NCBI GenBank assembly: GCA_964530325.1
Contig: CAZHAX010000015.1
Span: 1-64,000 of the forward strand
DNA: 64,000 bases
Direction of reading: 5' to 3'
Origin: CAZHAX01 sp964530325
GTDB taxonomy: Bacteria; Chloroflexota; Anaerolineae; B4-G1
The position numbers and the translations under genes are program-made. Below, one piece after another: positions 1 to 8,114 of this stretch. The notes beneath the pieces were generated by a model. That model worked only from the letters and a program-made list of their open reading frames with translations, was not told the origin of the DNA and did not search any database. The stretch's first letter is position 1, and each line of letters starts with the position of its first letter.

Positions 1-61
1 TTACGGGCCAGCAAACAACACTATTCCCAGTCGACAAGCGGCTCGCGGGCCGGCCTGCCGG

Positions 62-1906
62 CTACTCGACCGTCACGCTCTTGGCCAGGTTACGCGGCTG
101 ATCGACGTCGCAGCCCCGTCGCACAGCCAGGAAGTAGGCGAGCAGTTGGAGTGGCACTACGTTTACTATGGGGGAGAGTAGAGGCGGAGTCTCGGGCACT
201 GAGATCAGGTGGTCTACCTTGCCGGCCAGGTCGCTATCCCCATCCGTGCCCAGGGCGATGACGATCCCGCCGCGCGACTTGACCTGCTCGATCTGGCTGA
301 ACATCTTCTCGTAGACGCTGTCGCGAGTGGCAATAGCCACGACCGGCATGTGCTCGTCGATCAAGGCGATCGGCCCATGTTTCATCTCGCCGGCCGGGTA
401 GCCCTCGGCGTGGATGTAGGAGATCTCCTTCAGCTTCAGCGCTCCCTCGAGCGCGATCGGGTAGTTGATGCCCCGACCCAGGTAGAGGAAGTGCTCGCGG
501 TCGTAGTAGAGGCCGGCCAGGTCCTCGTACTCGTCGCCGTGGTCGAGCACGCGGCCCACCAGATCGGGCAGGACGGCCAGGTCATCCACACGCTGCCGAA
601 GCGCGTCGCCCTTCAGCACACCTCTCATCTCGCCCAGGTAGCAGCCCAGCATGTAGAGGTCGGCCAGGCTGGCGGTGAAGGCCTTCGTCGAGGCGACGCC
701 GATCTCCGGCCCGCTGTGCATAAGGATGTGGCCGTCCGAGGTGCGCTGCGCCTGGCTGCCGATCACGTTGACGATGCTCCAGACCGGTGCCCCCTTGCTC
801 TTCGCTTCCTCCAGAGCGGCGAGCGTGTCTACCGTCTCCCCGCTCTGGGTTATGGCCAGCACCACGTCGTGCGGGCCCAGGATCGGGTCGCGGTAGCGGA
901 ACTCGGACCCGTAGTCCGTCTCCACCGGCAGCCTGGCCAGTCTTTCGATCATGAACTTGCCCACGAGCGCCGCATAGGCGGAGGTGCCGCAGGCGACGAT
1001 GAACAGCCGCTCCAGCCCCTTCGCCTCCTTCGCCGTCAGCTCCAGGCTCTCCAGGCGGACCCGCCCGGCCTCGAAGTCGGCCCGGCCGCGGATCGTGTCC
1101 GTGATCGAACGGGCCTGCTCGTAGATCTCCTTCTGCATGAAGTGGCGATAGGTGCCCTTGGCGGCGGCAACCGGATCCCAAGGTATGGTAGTGATCTCCG
1201 GGGCCACCTCCTCCCCGGCGAGCGTGCTCACCCGGGCGCCTTCCCGAGTCACCACCGCGATCTGCCTGTTCTCCAGGAACAGCATGCGCGGGGTGTGCTT
1301 CAGAATGGCGGGTATGTCCGAGGCGACGAACATCTCCCCCTCGCCGATGCCGATGGTCACTCCTCCGGCGTTGCCCAGTCGAACGGCGACCAGCTTGTCC
1401 GGCTCGTCCTGGCTGAGGAAGACGAACGAGTTCGCTCCCTTGACCCGCTCCATTGCCCGGCGCACCGCGGTCAGCAGGTCCGCTCCGCCGGCCATGAATC
1501 CGCTCACCAGGTGCACCACCAGCTCGGTGTCCGTCTCCGAGGCAAACTTGCGGCCCTCGGCCTGAAGCTCCTCCCGCAGGGCACGGTAGTTCTCTACGAT
1601 CCCGTTGTGCACCACGGCTATCTTCCCGTCCGGGCCTAGATGGGGATGGGCGTTTCTCTCGGCAGGCTCGCCGTGCGTGGCCCAGCGGGTGTGGCCGATG
1701 CCGATCCGCCCGGAAAGGGGCGACCCGTTCACCTTCTCTACCAGGCGGCCCAGCTTGCCTACGTCGCGGCGCACGCCAATCGAGCCATCCGATCCCACGA
1801 CGGCTATCCCGGCCGAATCGTAGCCCCGATACTCGAGCCGTTTCAGGCCCTCGAGGATGATCGGCGTGGCATCTCGCCCGCCCACGTAGCCCACGATTCC
1901 GCACAT
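62..1906 (-). CDS. glmS: Glutamine--fructose-6-phosphate aminotransferase (isomerizing)
   Basis: Makes glucosamine-6-phosphate from fructose-6-phosphate and glutamine, the entry to UDP-GlcNAc and cell-wall sugars; cytosolic. The protein is 614 residues, normal for the family. It begins MCGIVGYVG, so Cys2 becomes the N-terminal nucleophile of the class II glutamine amidotransferase domain (about 1-220). Two SIS sugar-isomerase domains follow (about 290-600), with the typical SQSGET motif, and the C-terminus ends KSVTVE as in characterised GlmS. The start has a GGAGGCG ribosome site 4 nt upstream. It is transcribed alone from an extended -10 promoter at 1976-1984, giving a leader of about 63 nt, too short for a glmS ribozyme. 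Identification is secure. Confidence 0.98.
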   Translation of the reverse strand: MCGIVGYVGGRDATPIILEGLKRLEYRGYDSAGIAVVGSDGSIGVRRDVGKLGRLVEKVNGSPLSGRIGIGHTRWATHGEPAERNAHPHLGPDGKIAVVHNGIVENYRALREELQAEGRKFASETDTELVVHLVSGFMAGGADLLTAVRRAMERVKGANSFVFLSQDEPDKLVAVRLGNAGGVTIGIGEGEMFVASDIPAILKHTPRMLFLENRQIAVVTREGARVSTLAGEEVAPEITTIPWDPVAAAKGTYRHFMQKEIYEQARSITDTIRGRADFEAGRVRLESLELTAKEAKGLERLFIVACGTSAYAALVGKFMIERLARLPVETDYGSEFRYRDPILGPHDVVLAITQSGETVDTLAALEEAKSKGAPVWSIVNVIGSQAQRTSDGHILMHSGPEIGVASTKAFTASLADLYMLGCYLGEMRGVLKGDALRQRVDDLAVLPDLVGRVLDHGDEYEDLAGLYYDREHFLYLGRGINYPIALEGALKLKEISYIHAEGYPAGEMKHGPIALIDEHMPVVAIATRDSVYEKMFSQIEQVKSRGGIVIALGTDGDSDLAGKVDHLISVPETPPLLSPIVNVVPLQLLAYFLAVRRGCDVDQPRNLAKSVTVE

Positions 1907-1975
1907 ACTCGCCTCCGGCCGACTTGCCCCCGCCTGGCGCTATCCTGCAGGCCCCGGCGAGGGCTTTGGCTTTCG

Positions 1976-1984
1976 ATTATAGCA
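1976..1984 (-). promoter_or_regulatory. Extended -10 promoter for glmS
   Basis: On the minus strand the sequence reads TGCTATAAT, a perfect extended -10 in GC-rich surroundings. No good -35 is seen at 16-18 bp, as expected for a TG-extended promoter. Predicted transcription start is near 1969. Confidence 0.7.
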
Positions 1985-2027
1985 TGCTGGCCGGCTATCT
2001 CCCAGCAGTCTCCTCCGTGTCGCACGG

Positions 2028-3338
2028 CTACCAGGCGTGCCAGGGGAACTCTGCAGCGCGAGCGGGTACCCCGAGTTCCTCTTCGATGTCCGCCGGCATC
2101 ATGCCGTCGAGCGACTCGCCCCGCGGTCCGCCGAACATGGCGCTGGGAAGGACGACGCCGTCGCCGGGCCCGGCCGCCTTCAGCTGGTCGACGACGTCGT
2201 GCCCGGCGAGCAGGCCGGCCGCCGTGATCGTGGAGGCGAAGAGGCGATTCTCTATCGGCACAACCCGTACACGGGGCAACTTGGGGATCGTTCGGCGCAG
2301 CACCGGAGCGAACTGCTCTCCGGTGACCAGCGTGATCTCTCCCTCGCCGGCAGCCGGCGACCGCCGGCTGCGCGCCGCCTCCAGGTACTGGCGCACCAGT
2401 CCCACCCCGTTCTCCGTCAGGTCGAGCCCGTCGTACGCTGATAGAGGGGGCACCTCTCGATCCAGCCTGAGGTACCACTCGTCGGAGAGGTAGGCGAAAC
2501 CGGCGCCCAGCTCCTTGCGCAGCCTTGTCTGCCAGCCGGCCACCTGGTCCAGGATCCGCTCCACTTCACTGGTGCTGTGCAGGCGCAGGCCTGACCTGTT
2601 GAACCGGGTCAGCGCTACAGGGACGATGCTCAACGAGCGGACGGCGGGGAAGAGGCCGGCCAAGTCGCCGATCGACTGGTCGAGATGGCGGCCGTCGTTC
2701 ACCCCGGGCAGGACGACGATCTGGGCGTGCACCTCGATTCCGGCCCGGGCCAGCCTTCGCAGTTGGGGCATGACGGCCGGCGCCCCCGGGTTGGCCAGCA
2801 GGCTGCGGCGCAGGCCGGTCTCCGTGGCGTGCACGGAGACGAAGAGAGGGCTCAGACGCTGCCGGCGGATTCTTGTCCAATCCGAGCGATCCAGATTGGT
2901 GAGCGTCACGTAGTTGCCGAAGAGGAAGGAGTACCTGTAGTCATCGTCCTTCACGTAGAGCGACCGGCGCAGGCCGGTGGGCATCTGAGCGACCGAGCAG
3001 AAGGAACAGCTGTTGTTGCACAGACGGATGCCATCGAACGTCGGCCTGGCGAACTGGATGCCGAGCGGCTCGTCGTAGCCTCGGTCGCCATCAGCGCGGA
3101 TCTCCTTCGAATCCCGTCGCATCCGCAGCCGGACGGGCCCCGGCGCCGCAAGGAACCTGAAGTCGATCGCGTCCTGAGGCTCCCGGCCATTGACCGAGAC
3201 GATCTCGTCGCCCGGGCAGAGACCCAGACTGGCGGCGAAGCTGCCCGGGTCGATCGAAGAGATGACACCGGAATTGGGCTTGGCGGCAGCACCCTCTTCG
3301 CGGGAGAGGAATAGGCGATGCCCCTTCTTGTTCTTCAT
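2028..3338 (-). CDS. DUF512 family radical SAM protein with N-terminal PDZ domain
   Basis: A 436-residue member of the family with a PDZ-like N-terminus (about 22-70, with PGDEIVSVNG), a radical SAM core and a C-terminal DUF512 domain. The iron-sulfur motif is C107-x3-C111-x2-C114 (CNNSCSFC), followed by VAQMP as in relatives. DUF512 hallmarks include DLTENGVGL and the VTGEQFAP and SAMFGG stretches. The biochemical role of the family is not settled; in some bacteria it is linked to ribosome or GTPase functions. It stands alone, divergent from the large regulator at 3538, with a weak ribosome site. Family assignment is firm, function unknown. Confidence 0.9.
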   Translation of the reverse strand: MKNKKGHRLFLSREEGAAAKPNSGVISSIDPGSFAASLGLCPGDEIVSVNGREPQDAIDFRFLAAPGPVRLRMRRDSKEIRADGDRGYDEPLGIQFARPTFDGIRLCNNSCSFCSVAQMPTGLRRSLYVKDDDYRYSFLFGNYVTLTNLDRSDWTRIRRQRLSPLFVSVHATETGLRRSLLANPGAPAVMPQLRRLARAGIEVHAQIVVLPGVNDGRHLDQSIGDLAGLFPAVRSLSIVPVALTRFNRSGLRLHSTSEVERILDQVAGWQTRLRKELGAGFAYLSDEWYLRLDREVPPLSAYDGLDLTENGVGLVRQYLEAARSRRSPAAGEGEITLVTGEQFAPVLRRTIPKLPRVRVVPIENRLFASTITAAGLLAGHDVVDQLKAAGPGDGVVLPSAMFGGPRGESLDGMMPADIEEELGVPARAAEFPWHAW

Positions 3339-3440
3339 AGCTTTCTCTGGCTGCGCCCTGGCCGGCGGCAGCGGCGGCCGGCAGCCACATCCTACCTCGA
3401 TCCGGAGACCAGCGCAAACGACTCTGGGCAGAGCGGCCGT

Positions 3441-3469
3441 TTGCCCGCCCGCCGCACCCCTAGTATACT
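3441..3469 (+). promoter_or_regulatory. Sigma-A promoter for the STAND/BTAD regulator gene
   Basis: TTGCCC at 3441-3446 and TATACT at 3464-3469 are separated by 17 bp. Predicted start of transcription is near 3476, about 62 nt before the GTG start at 3538. The -10 lies inside a perfect palindrome (3458-3473). Confidence 0.7.
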
Positions 3470-3473
3470 AGGG
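3458..3473. promoter_or_regulatory. 16-bp perfect palindrome overlapping the -10 box (candidate operator)
   Basis: The sequence CCCTAGTATACTAGGG is its own reverse complement. It covers the -10 of the promoter for the 3538 gene and lies between that gene and the divergent DUF512 gene, so a dimeric regulator bound here would block RNA polymerase. Which protein binds is unknown; autoregulation by the neighbouring regulator is possible. Confidence 0.55.
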
Positions 3474-3537
3474 CAACTCGTCGTTTTTCACCGAAGCAGT
3501 ATCTCGGGGATAGTCGGCGATTGCGGGGACCCGATCA

Positions 3538-6500
3538 GTGTCCGACCTGACCCTCGTCCGCTCGAAGCTGCTTGCGCCCAGCCCGGCCGGGCTTCTGCAC
3601 CGGGGGCGCGTCTGCGCCAGCATCGAGCGGGGGCTGGAGAGCAAGCTGACCCTCGTCTCCGCCCCGGCCGGCTATGGCAAGACGAGTGCGCTGATCGACT
3701 TTGCCCGGTACTGCGCCGTCCCTGTCTGCTGGTACACCGCTGACGAGCGGGACCGGGACGTGGGCCTCTTCGTCGCCTACCTGGCGGGGGCGATCGGCGA
3801 GCGTTTTGCCGGGTTCGGGGAGCGTACACAGGAGGCGCTGTCCGAACCGGCCACCGATCTCTTCCATGATCCCACCGCCGTCGTCGCCGACCTGGTCAAC
3901 GAGATAGTCGAGATCGGCGAACCGTTCGTCGTCATCGTGGACGGCTACGGCGCGCTCGACGGGGCGCTGGGCGTGCGCTCGTTCGTGCGCCGGCTCCTGG
4001 AGGTCTTCCCGGCTAACTGCCATCTGATGCTCGCCAGCCGCGTCCTGCCTGAGGTGCCGGTCACCCAGCTGGTGGCGCGCCAGGAGCTGGTGGGCGTCAC
4101 GGCTGGGGACCTGCGCTTCGACGCCGAGGAGATCCAGGCGCTCGCCCGGCTCTCGGAGCGGGAGCTCTCGGCAGGGCAGGCGGAGACAATAGCGGCGGGG
4201 TCGGAGGGCTGGATCACCGGCGTTCTGCTGCTGGCGGGCGCATTGCAGGGGGAGGCGGCTGGTGAGGTGCTGGCCACGGAGAAGGCGACCGCCCAGACGT
4301 ATGGCTACCTGGCGGGCGAGGTCTTGAGCCAGCAGCCGCCCGACGTGCAGGAGTTTCTGACCACCTCGGCGGTGCTGCGGGAGATGTCCGTCCATCTGTG
4401 CCGGGAGGCGCTGGGCATGAAGCGGCCGGCGAGCCTGCTGGGGGAGTTGGAGCGCCGGAACCTGTTCGTGACGCGGTTTGGGAAGGGGAAGGGCGCCAGC
4501 TACCGCTATCACAGTCTGTTCCGCGACTTCCTGTATGGGCAGCTGGGCACGCGGGACGGGGCGCGCAGGGCGGCGCTGCATGGCCGGGCGGGCGAGTGGT
4601 TCGAGGGGCGGAACGAGATCGAGGAGGCGGTGTACCACTACCTGGGTGCGGAGGCGTATCCGCGGGCGACGGCGCTGATGGAGCGCGTGGCGATGGAGTG
4701 GTTCACGCGGGGGCGGGTGGAGACGATACTGCAGTGGGCGGAGGCGCTGCCTGGCGAGGTCAGGTCTCAGGCCCCCCGTTTGCTCGTCTACCAGAGCAAG
4801 GTGCTGACCGACAGGTCGGAGAACGAGAAGGCGCGGCGGGGGCTGGACGATGCCGAGGCGGGGCTGGCGGGCCGAGAGGCTGACCCTGCTCTGCAGGCCA
4901 AGATACACAATCAGAGAGCCACACTCGCCCTGCGCGAGGCGCGATTCGAGGATGCACTCAGCGAGGCCGAGGCAGCCATCGGGCTGCTCGCCCACGCGGA
5001 CGTTCGAGAGCGGGCCAGCGCGTTGAGGAACATGGGCAAGGGCCACGTTGGCTCGGGGCGCATTGACGAGGGCATCGGTGAGCTTCAGCGCGCTCTGGAC
5101 CTCTATCGGGAGGCGGGCAGCTCCTACGACGTCGTCGCTGTGCTACAGGACCTGACCGTCGGCGTCGCCCACGCCGGACGCACTGATGAGGCCTCCCGCT
5201 ACGCAGATGAGGCGCTGGCCAGTGCGCGTAGGCTAGGCTCGCCGTTTCTGCTGTCGGGCCTCCTTAACAACCTGGGGTGGCTTCAGCACATCCGCGGCGA
5301 CTACGCTCAGGCGCTGGCCGTCTATCGGGAGGGCCTGGCTGCGGCACGCGCGGCAGGTTCGCTGATCTGGCATGCGTACCTGTGTGCGGGGATGGCGGAC
5401 TTGTACCGGGATGTTGGCTCGTACCAGCGGGCGGAGCCGCTCTACCGGTCGGCACGCCAGACTGCCCGGGAGGTGGATCCGGCGCTGGCGGTCTACATCT
5501 CTGCAGCGGAAGCGGACATGTGGAGATGGGAGGGAAACCAGGAGAGGGCCCTGCAGCTTGTCGAGGAGGCACGCGCGCTGGCGCGGGACACAGGGCTGGA
5601 GTTCGAGGAGCGCGGGCTGGTCTCGCTTGCCCAAGGGGCGGCCCTCGCAGAGGACGGCGAGGTTGCGGGAGGCGTGGAGATACTGAAGGGGGCGGTCGAG
5701 TACCTGGCCGGGCACCGGGCGAAGAAGGAGCTGGCACGGGGGAGGTTCCTCCTGGCGAAGGCGCACCTGCTCTCAGGAGACGAGGCTGGGGCTGTCCAGG
5801 AGGTGAAGGGGTCTCTGGACCTGGCCGCCGAGATCGGCACCTACCAGTTCGCAGCGGCGGAGGGGCAGCACGCCGATAGGTTGCTCCGCCTGTGCTCGGT
5901 CTCGGAGCTGCCGGGCTGCGCCGAGGTGCTGGCGATGGTGGAGGAGCTGAGGGCTCTCTCGGAGAAGGGGCTGGAGGCCAGTGGCGACGAGCAAGCCGAG
6001 CTTGCTGGCCATTTCGAGATCTACGCCCTGGGAGAGGGTCGGGTCGTGCGTGATGGGCGGCCGGTTGCCTCCTCGGAATGGCAGGCGGCGATGGCGAAGG
6101 AGCTGTTCTTCTACGTGCTCCTGAATGGGCCGCTGGAGCGCGACGCCATAGGCGCCGTCTTCTGGCCCGAGCTGCCGGCGAAGAGCGTCACCAGCAGCTT
6201 CCACAACGCGCTCTACCGCGTGCGCGGCGCTCTCGGCCCGGAGGCCATCGTCGTCGACCAAGGCCGGTATCGAGTGGGGGACATCGACTACAGCCTCGAC
6301 GTGGAGGAGTTCGAGGCGCTCGTCGATCGGGCGCGGCTGCTGCCGGTGAGCGATCTACAGACCCAGGACCTGTGGCAGCGGGCGGTATCGCTCTATCGCG
6401 GCGACTTCCTGCCCGAAGTGGAGCGGGTGTGGAGTGTGCCCAAGCGGGAGGAGCTGCGGGAGATGTACGTCGAGGCCCTCGTCGGCCTGGGCCGCTGCTA

Positions 6501-6741
6501 TGAGTCACGGAGGGATTTCGACGGCGCGGTAGAGTGGTACAGGCGGGCGCTCGAAGCTGACGAGCTGCGGGAGGATATCCATCGGCGCATCATGTCCTGC
6601 TTCGCCGAGGCCGAGCGCCGGTCGGAGGCTATAGCCCAGTTCCACCGCTGCCGCGATTTGCTGATGAGCGAGCTCAAGATGGAGCCCTCGGCTGAGACGA
6701 AAGAGCTGTACGAGCGGATCGCCGGGCCGGAGGCGGGGTAG
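3538..6741 (+). CDS. MalT-like STAND ATPase, TPR and BTAD transcriptional regulator
   Basis: A 1067-residue signal-integrating transcription factor. The N-terminal half is an NB-ARC/STAND ATPase like MalT: Walker A GYGKTS at 45-50 and a Walker B-like strand FVVIVDG at about 130-136. The middle (about 400-780) is helical TPR repeat. The C-terminus has an OmpR-type winged helix from about 827 and a bacterial transcriptional activator domain from about 914, as in AfsR/SARP-type proteins, rather than MalT's LuxR helix-turn-helix. The start is GTG 3538. Such proteins bind an inducer and activate nearby operons; the peptide genes just downstream at 7247-8008 are a plausible target (inference). The ligand cannot be read from sequence. 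Confidence 0.9.
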   Translation: MSDLTLVRSKLLAPSPAGLLHRGRVCASIERGLESKLTLVSAPAGYGKTSALIDFARYCAVPVCWYTADERDRDVGLFVAYLAGAIGERFAGFGERTQEALSEPATDLFHDPTAVVADLVNEIVEIGEPFVVIVDGYGALDGALGVRSFVRRLLEVFPANCHLMLASRVLPEVPVTQLVARQELVGVTAGDLRFDAEEIQALARLSERELSAGQAETIAAGSEGWITGVLLLAGALQGEAAGEVLATEKATAQTYGYLAGEVLSQQPPDVQEFLTTSAVLREMSVHLCREALGMKRPASLLGELERRNLFVTRFGKGKGASYRYHSLFRDFLYGQLGTRDGARRAALHGRAGEWFEGRNEIEEAVYHYLGAEAYPRATALMERVAMEWFTRGRVETILQWAEALPGEVRSQAPRLLVYQSKVLTDRSENEKARRGLDDAEAGLAGREADPALQAKIHNQRATLALREARFEDALSEAEAAIGLLAHADVRERASALRNMGKGHVGSGRIDEGIGELQRALDLYREAGSSYDVVAVLQDLTVGVAHAGRTDEASRYADEALASARRLGSPFLLSGLLNNLGWLQHIRGDYAQALAVYREGLAAARAAGSLIWHAYLCAGMADLYRDVGSYQRAEPLYRSARQTAREVDPALAVYISAAEADMWRWEGNQERALQLVEEARALARDTGLEFEERGLVSLAQGAALAEDGEVAGGVEILKGAVEYLAGHRAKKELARGRFLLAKAHLLSGDEAGAVQEVKGSLDLAAEIGTYQFAAAEGQHADRLLRLCSVSELPGCAEVLAMVEELRALSEKGLEASGDEQAELAGHFEIYALGEGRVVRDGRPVASSEWQAAMAKELFFYVLLNGPLERDAIGAVFWPELPAKSVTSSFHNALYRVRGALGPEAIVVDQGRYRVGDIDYSLDVEEFEALVDRARLLPVSDLQTQDLWQRAVSLYRGDFLPEVERVWSVPKREELREMYVEALVGLGRCYESRRDFDGAVEWYRRALEADELREDIHRRIMSCFAEAERRSEAIAQFHRCRDLLMSELKMEPSAETKELYERIAGPEAG

Positions 6742-7246
6742 GAGGAGGCCTCGAGACTGCCCGATCATGCTATGAGGTTTGCTCATAGGCCTGTGGTATT
6801 CTTCTCCTGCGTGGGTCGGGGTCTGCGAAACCCGCCCGTCGAAGACGAGACGGCGGGCAGCGGGAAGCCGGCTCGCCCGGGGAAGATAGAGCGGCTAGCA
6901 CGTAACCGGGTGCATGTCTCTGAGGTGGAATGCTCTGAGGAGTGTGAACGGGGCGGGAGCACTCCGTCAAAGGGCTGGGCCAAAGCCTCAGAGGGTGCTC
7001 CGGAGCGGCCGCCGAGTTGACCAGGGAGAGTACCTCCGGCGGGCGGGTTCGCAGGCCCCCGAAAGGCCCGCGCAGTTCCAGGGCACGGAGCGCGAGCGGC
7101 CGTGCCGGTTCTTTCTCTGAATCAGCTGACTGGGCAGCAGGAGGCCCCGGGCGGCCTTGGCTGGGAGGTGGTTGTCGAATGGCTGGGCGGAGGAGCAGAC
7201 GCATAGCCGGCTGATGGTAATGGGTAGTTCAAGAAGGGAGGTCGCG
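6742..7246 (+). other. 505-bp gene-free stretch upstream of the peptide genes
   Basis: I see no convincing protein gene here; open frames on both strands lack family signals and ribosome sites. It contains several inverted repeats in its middle part (6918-7001, listed separately), so it may be a long transcribed leader of the 7247-8008 peptide operon. It lacks the conserved cores of RNase P RNA, tmRNA and SRP RNA. Confidence 0.5.
6918..7001 (+). ncRNA. Possible structured leader element with alternative pairings
   Basis: CTCTGAGG occurs twice, at 6918-6925 and 6933-6940, and either copy can pair with CCTCAGAG at 6986-6993. GGAGCAC at 6956-6962 can also pair with GTGCTCC at 6995-7001. The two mutually exclusive choices for the first helix resemble a switch, but no known RNA family is recognised and GC-rich sequence forms chance stems. 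Confidence 0.3.
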
Positions 7247-7408
7247 ATGGAGGGTAGACGCCGTCTCGGTTTGAGAATCGTTCGTGTGGTATTGTTGCTG
7301 CTGGCGCTCATTGGTGCGGCAGCCGCACCTACAGCGGCGAGTAGCACAGCTGATCCAGCTGAAGTGCCGCTGATGGCACCTGGCGGTGGCTCAGTCAGCG
7401 TGACCTAG
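7247..7408 (+). CDS. Small secreted peptide of 53 residues
   Basis: Not recognised as a known family. The ATG at 7247 is preceded by a strong AAGGGAGG ribosome site 5 nt upstream, which decides the start. The product has a basic N-terminus (RRR), a hydrophobic stretch (about 10-25, VVLLLLALIG) and an AAA/APTAAS region fitting signal peptidase I cleavage. That leaves a mature tail of roughly 20-25 residues with a Gly-Gly-Gly and a Ser/Thr-rich end. The next gene starts 12 bp after the stop with its own strong ribosome site, so the two are co-transcribed. It may be a secreted signal or a companion of the NHLP-type peptide; this is inference. Confidence 0.65.
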   Translation: MEGRRRLGLRIVRVVLLLLALIGAAAAPTAASSTADPAEVPLMAPGGGSVSVT

Positions 7409-7420
7409 GGAGGAACTGCG

Positions 7421-7636
7421 ATGCCTACACGCAAGATGGACGAACTGGTCTGGAAGGCCTTCACCGACTCGGAATTCAGCGGCCGGTTGTTCCGGGGCGC
7501 GAGCGGTGAAGCGCTCGCCGGCCTGGGGTTGAGCAAGGCGGAGCAGGAGGCGGTGCTGTCCGTCAGGGCGGACAGCGTCGAGGCGCTGGCGGGCGGATTG
7601 TGCGGCGCGGCGCTGACCGCGGGCGGCCGCGCCTAG
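7421..7636 (+). CDS. Os1348/NHLP-clan RiPP-precursor-like peptide with double-glycine motif
   Basis: A 71-residue protein whose first 58 residues resemble nitrile-hydratase-like leader peptides of the Os1348 type: an LVWKAFTDSEF start, then a residue run like LAGLGLSKAEQEAVLSV, then a VEALAGG helix end. In RiPP precursors this region binds the modifying enzyme or exporter. Gly58-Gly59 is a potential double-glycine processing site, leaving a 12-residue core with one cysteine. The ATG follows AGGGAGGAA at ideal spacing. No lanthionine synthetase, YcaO, nitrile-hydratase or peptidase-ABC gene lies nearby, so any maturation enzymes would be elsewhere. Many Os1348 proteins in Chloroflexota have no proven product; precursor status is an inference. 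Confidence 0.7.
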   Translation: MPTRKMDELVWKAFTDSEFSGRLFRGASGEALAGLGLSKAEQEAVLSVRADSVEALAGGLCGAALTAGGRA

Positions 7637-7789
7637 CCGGCACCACCGGCCATCCTGAGTAACGGAACGGGCGCCGGTGGGTCCGCCGCGACGGCTGTCG
7701 CCCGGTCGCGGAGCGGCGCAGTTCTGGCGTTGTTTCCACGCCAACGCTGGGGCTATTGCTTTCGCTGGGCAAAGGGTCCGGAGGTGGCG

Positions 7790-8008
7790 ATGGGTACGTC
7801 AATCGAGAACATCATCGATGCCATGTACTCCCTGCAGGAGCCGTGGCTGACCCGATTCCTGGAACTCATGGCGGCTATGGCAAACGGCGGCAAGTCGAAT
7901 GGGCATAGGCCCAGCCGGTGCGAAGTGGCGGCCTGGCTGGCAGCCAGCCCGGCCCTGCGACGTGAGGTAAGACAGCTCCTGCACGCCTGGCGGGCGCCAG
8001 ATGCTTGA
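7790..8008 (+). CDS. Hypothetical 72-residue protein, third gene of the peptide cluster
   Basis: Not recognised. The ATG at 7790 has GGAGG 5 nt upstream, supporting this start over in-frame upstream codons. The product is predicted helical in two blocks: an N-terminal amphipathic half (NIIDAMYSLQ onward, with a MAAMA stretch) and a C-terminal basic helix (LRREVRQLL), joined by a Gly/Asn/Lys linker with one Cys. No signal peptide is seen. It lies 153 bp after the NHLP-type peptide and 30 bp before a strong terminator, so it probably shares the transcript. It could be an immunity, chaperone or DNA-binding partner; nothing in the sequence decides. Confidence 0.6.
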   Translation: MGTSIENIIDAMYSLQEPWLTRFLELMAAMANGGKSNGHRPSRCEVAAWLAASPALRREVRQLLHAWRAPDA

Positions 8009-8038
8009 CGCCCGGCAGCGCATCTGCCTCAATAGGGG

Positions 8039-8070
8039 CGGCCCCGCCGGAAACGGCGGGGCCGTCTGCT
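8039..8070 (+). terminator. Rho-independent terminator of the peptide operon
   Basis: An 11-bp perfect GC stem at 8039-8049 and 8054-8064 closes a GAAA tetraloop and is followed by a T-rich tail (TCTGCTTCTTC). It separates the rightward peptide genes from the leftward sugar-transferase gene. Confidence 0.9.
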
Positions 8071-8114
8071 TCTTCCTGCTGGGAGGCACGCCGAACCTGG
8101 ACTCGACTACCCTA

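Noticed and set aside
1907..1982. glmS ribozyme in the glmS leader (AGCGCC present)
   Set aside because: The leader from the predicted start is only about 63 nt, much shorter than the ribozyme, and its core elements are missing apart from a chance AGCGCC.
2028..3338. DUF512 radical SAM protein as maturase of the NHLP-type peptide
   Set aside because: It belongs to a widespread family not linked to RiPPs, lacks a SPASM or RRE-like part, and is on the other side of the regulator in opposite orientation.
6770..7204. A leftward 144-residue open frame in the peptide-cluster leader
   Set aside because: Pro/Arg-rich composition typical of a GC shadow, no ribosome site, no recognisable motif.
6742..7246. 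RNase P RNA, tmRNA, SRP RNA or a group II intron in the gene-free stretch
   Set aside because: None of the conserved cores of these RNAs is present, and there is no reverse transcriptase gene.
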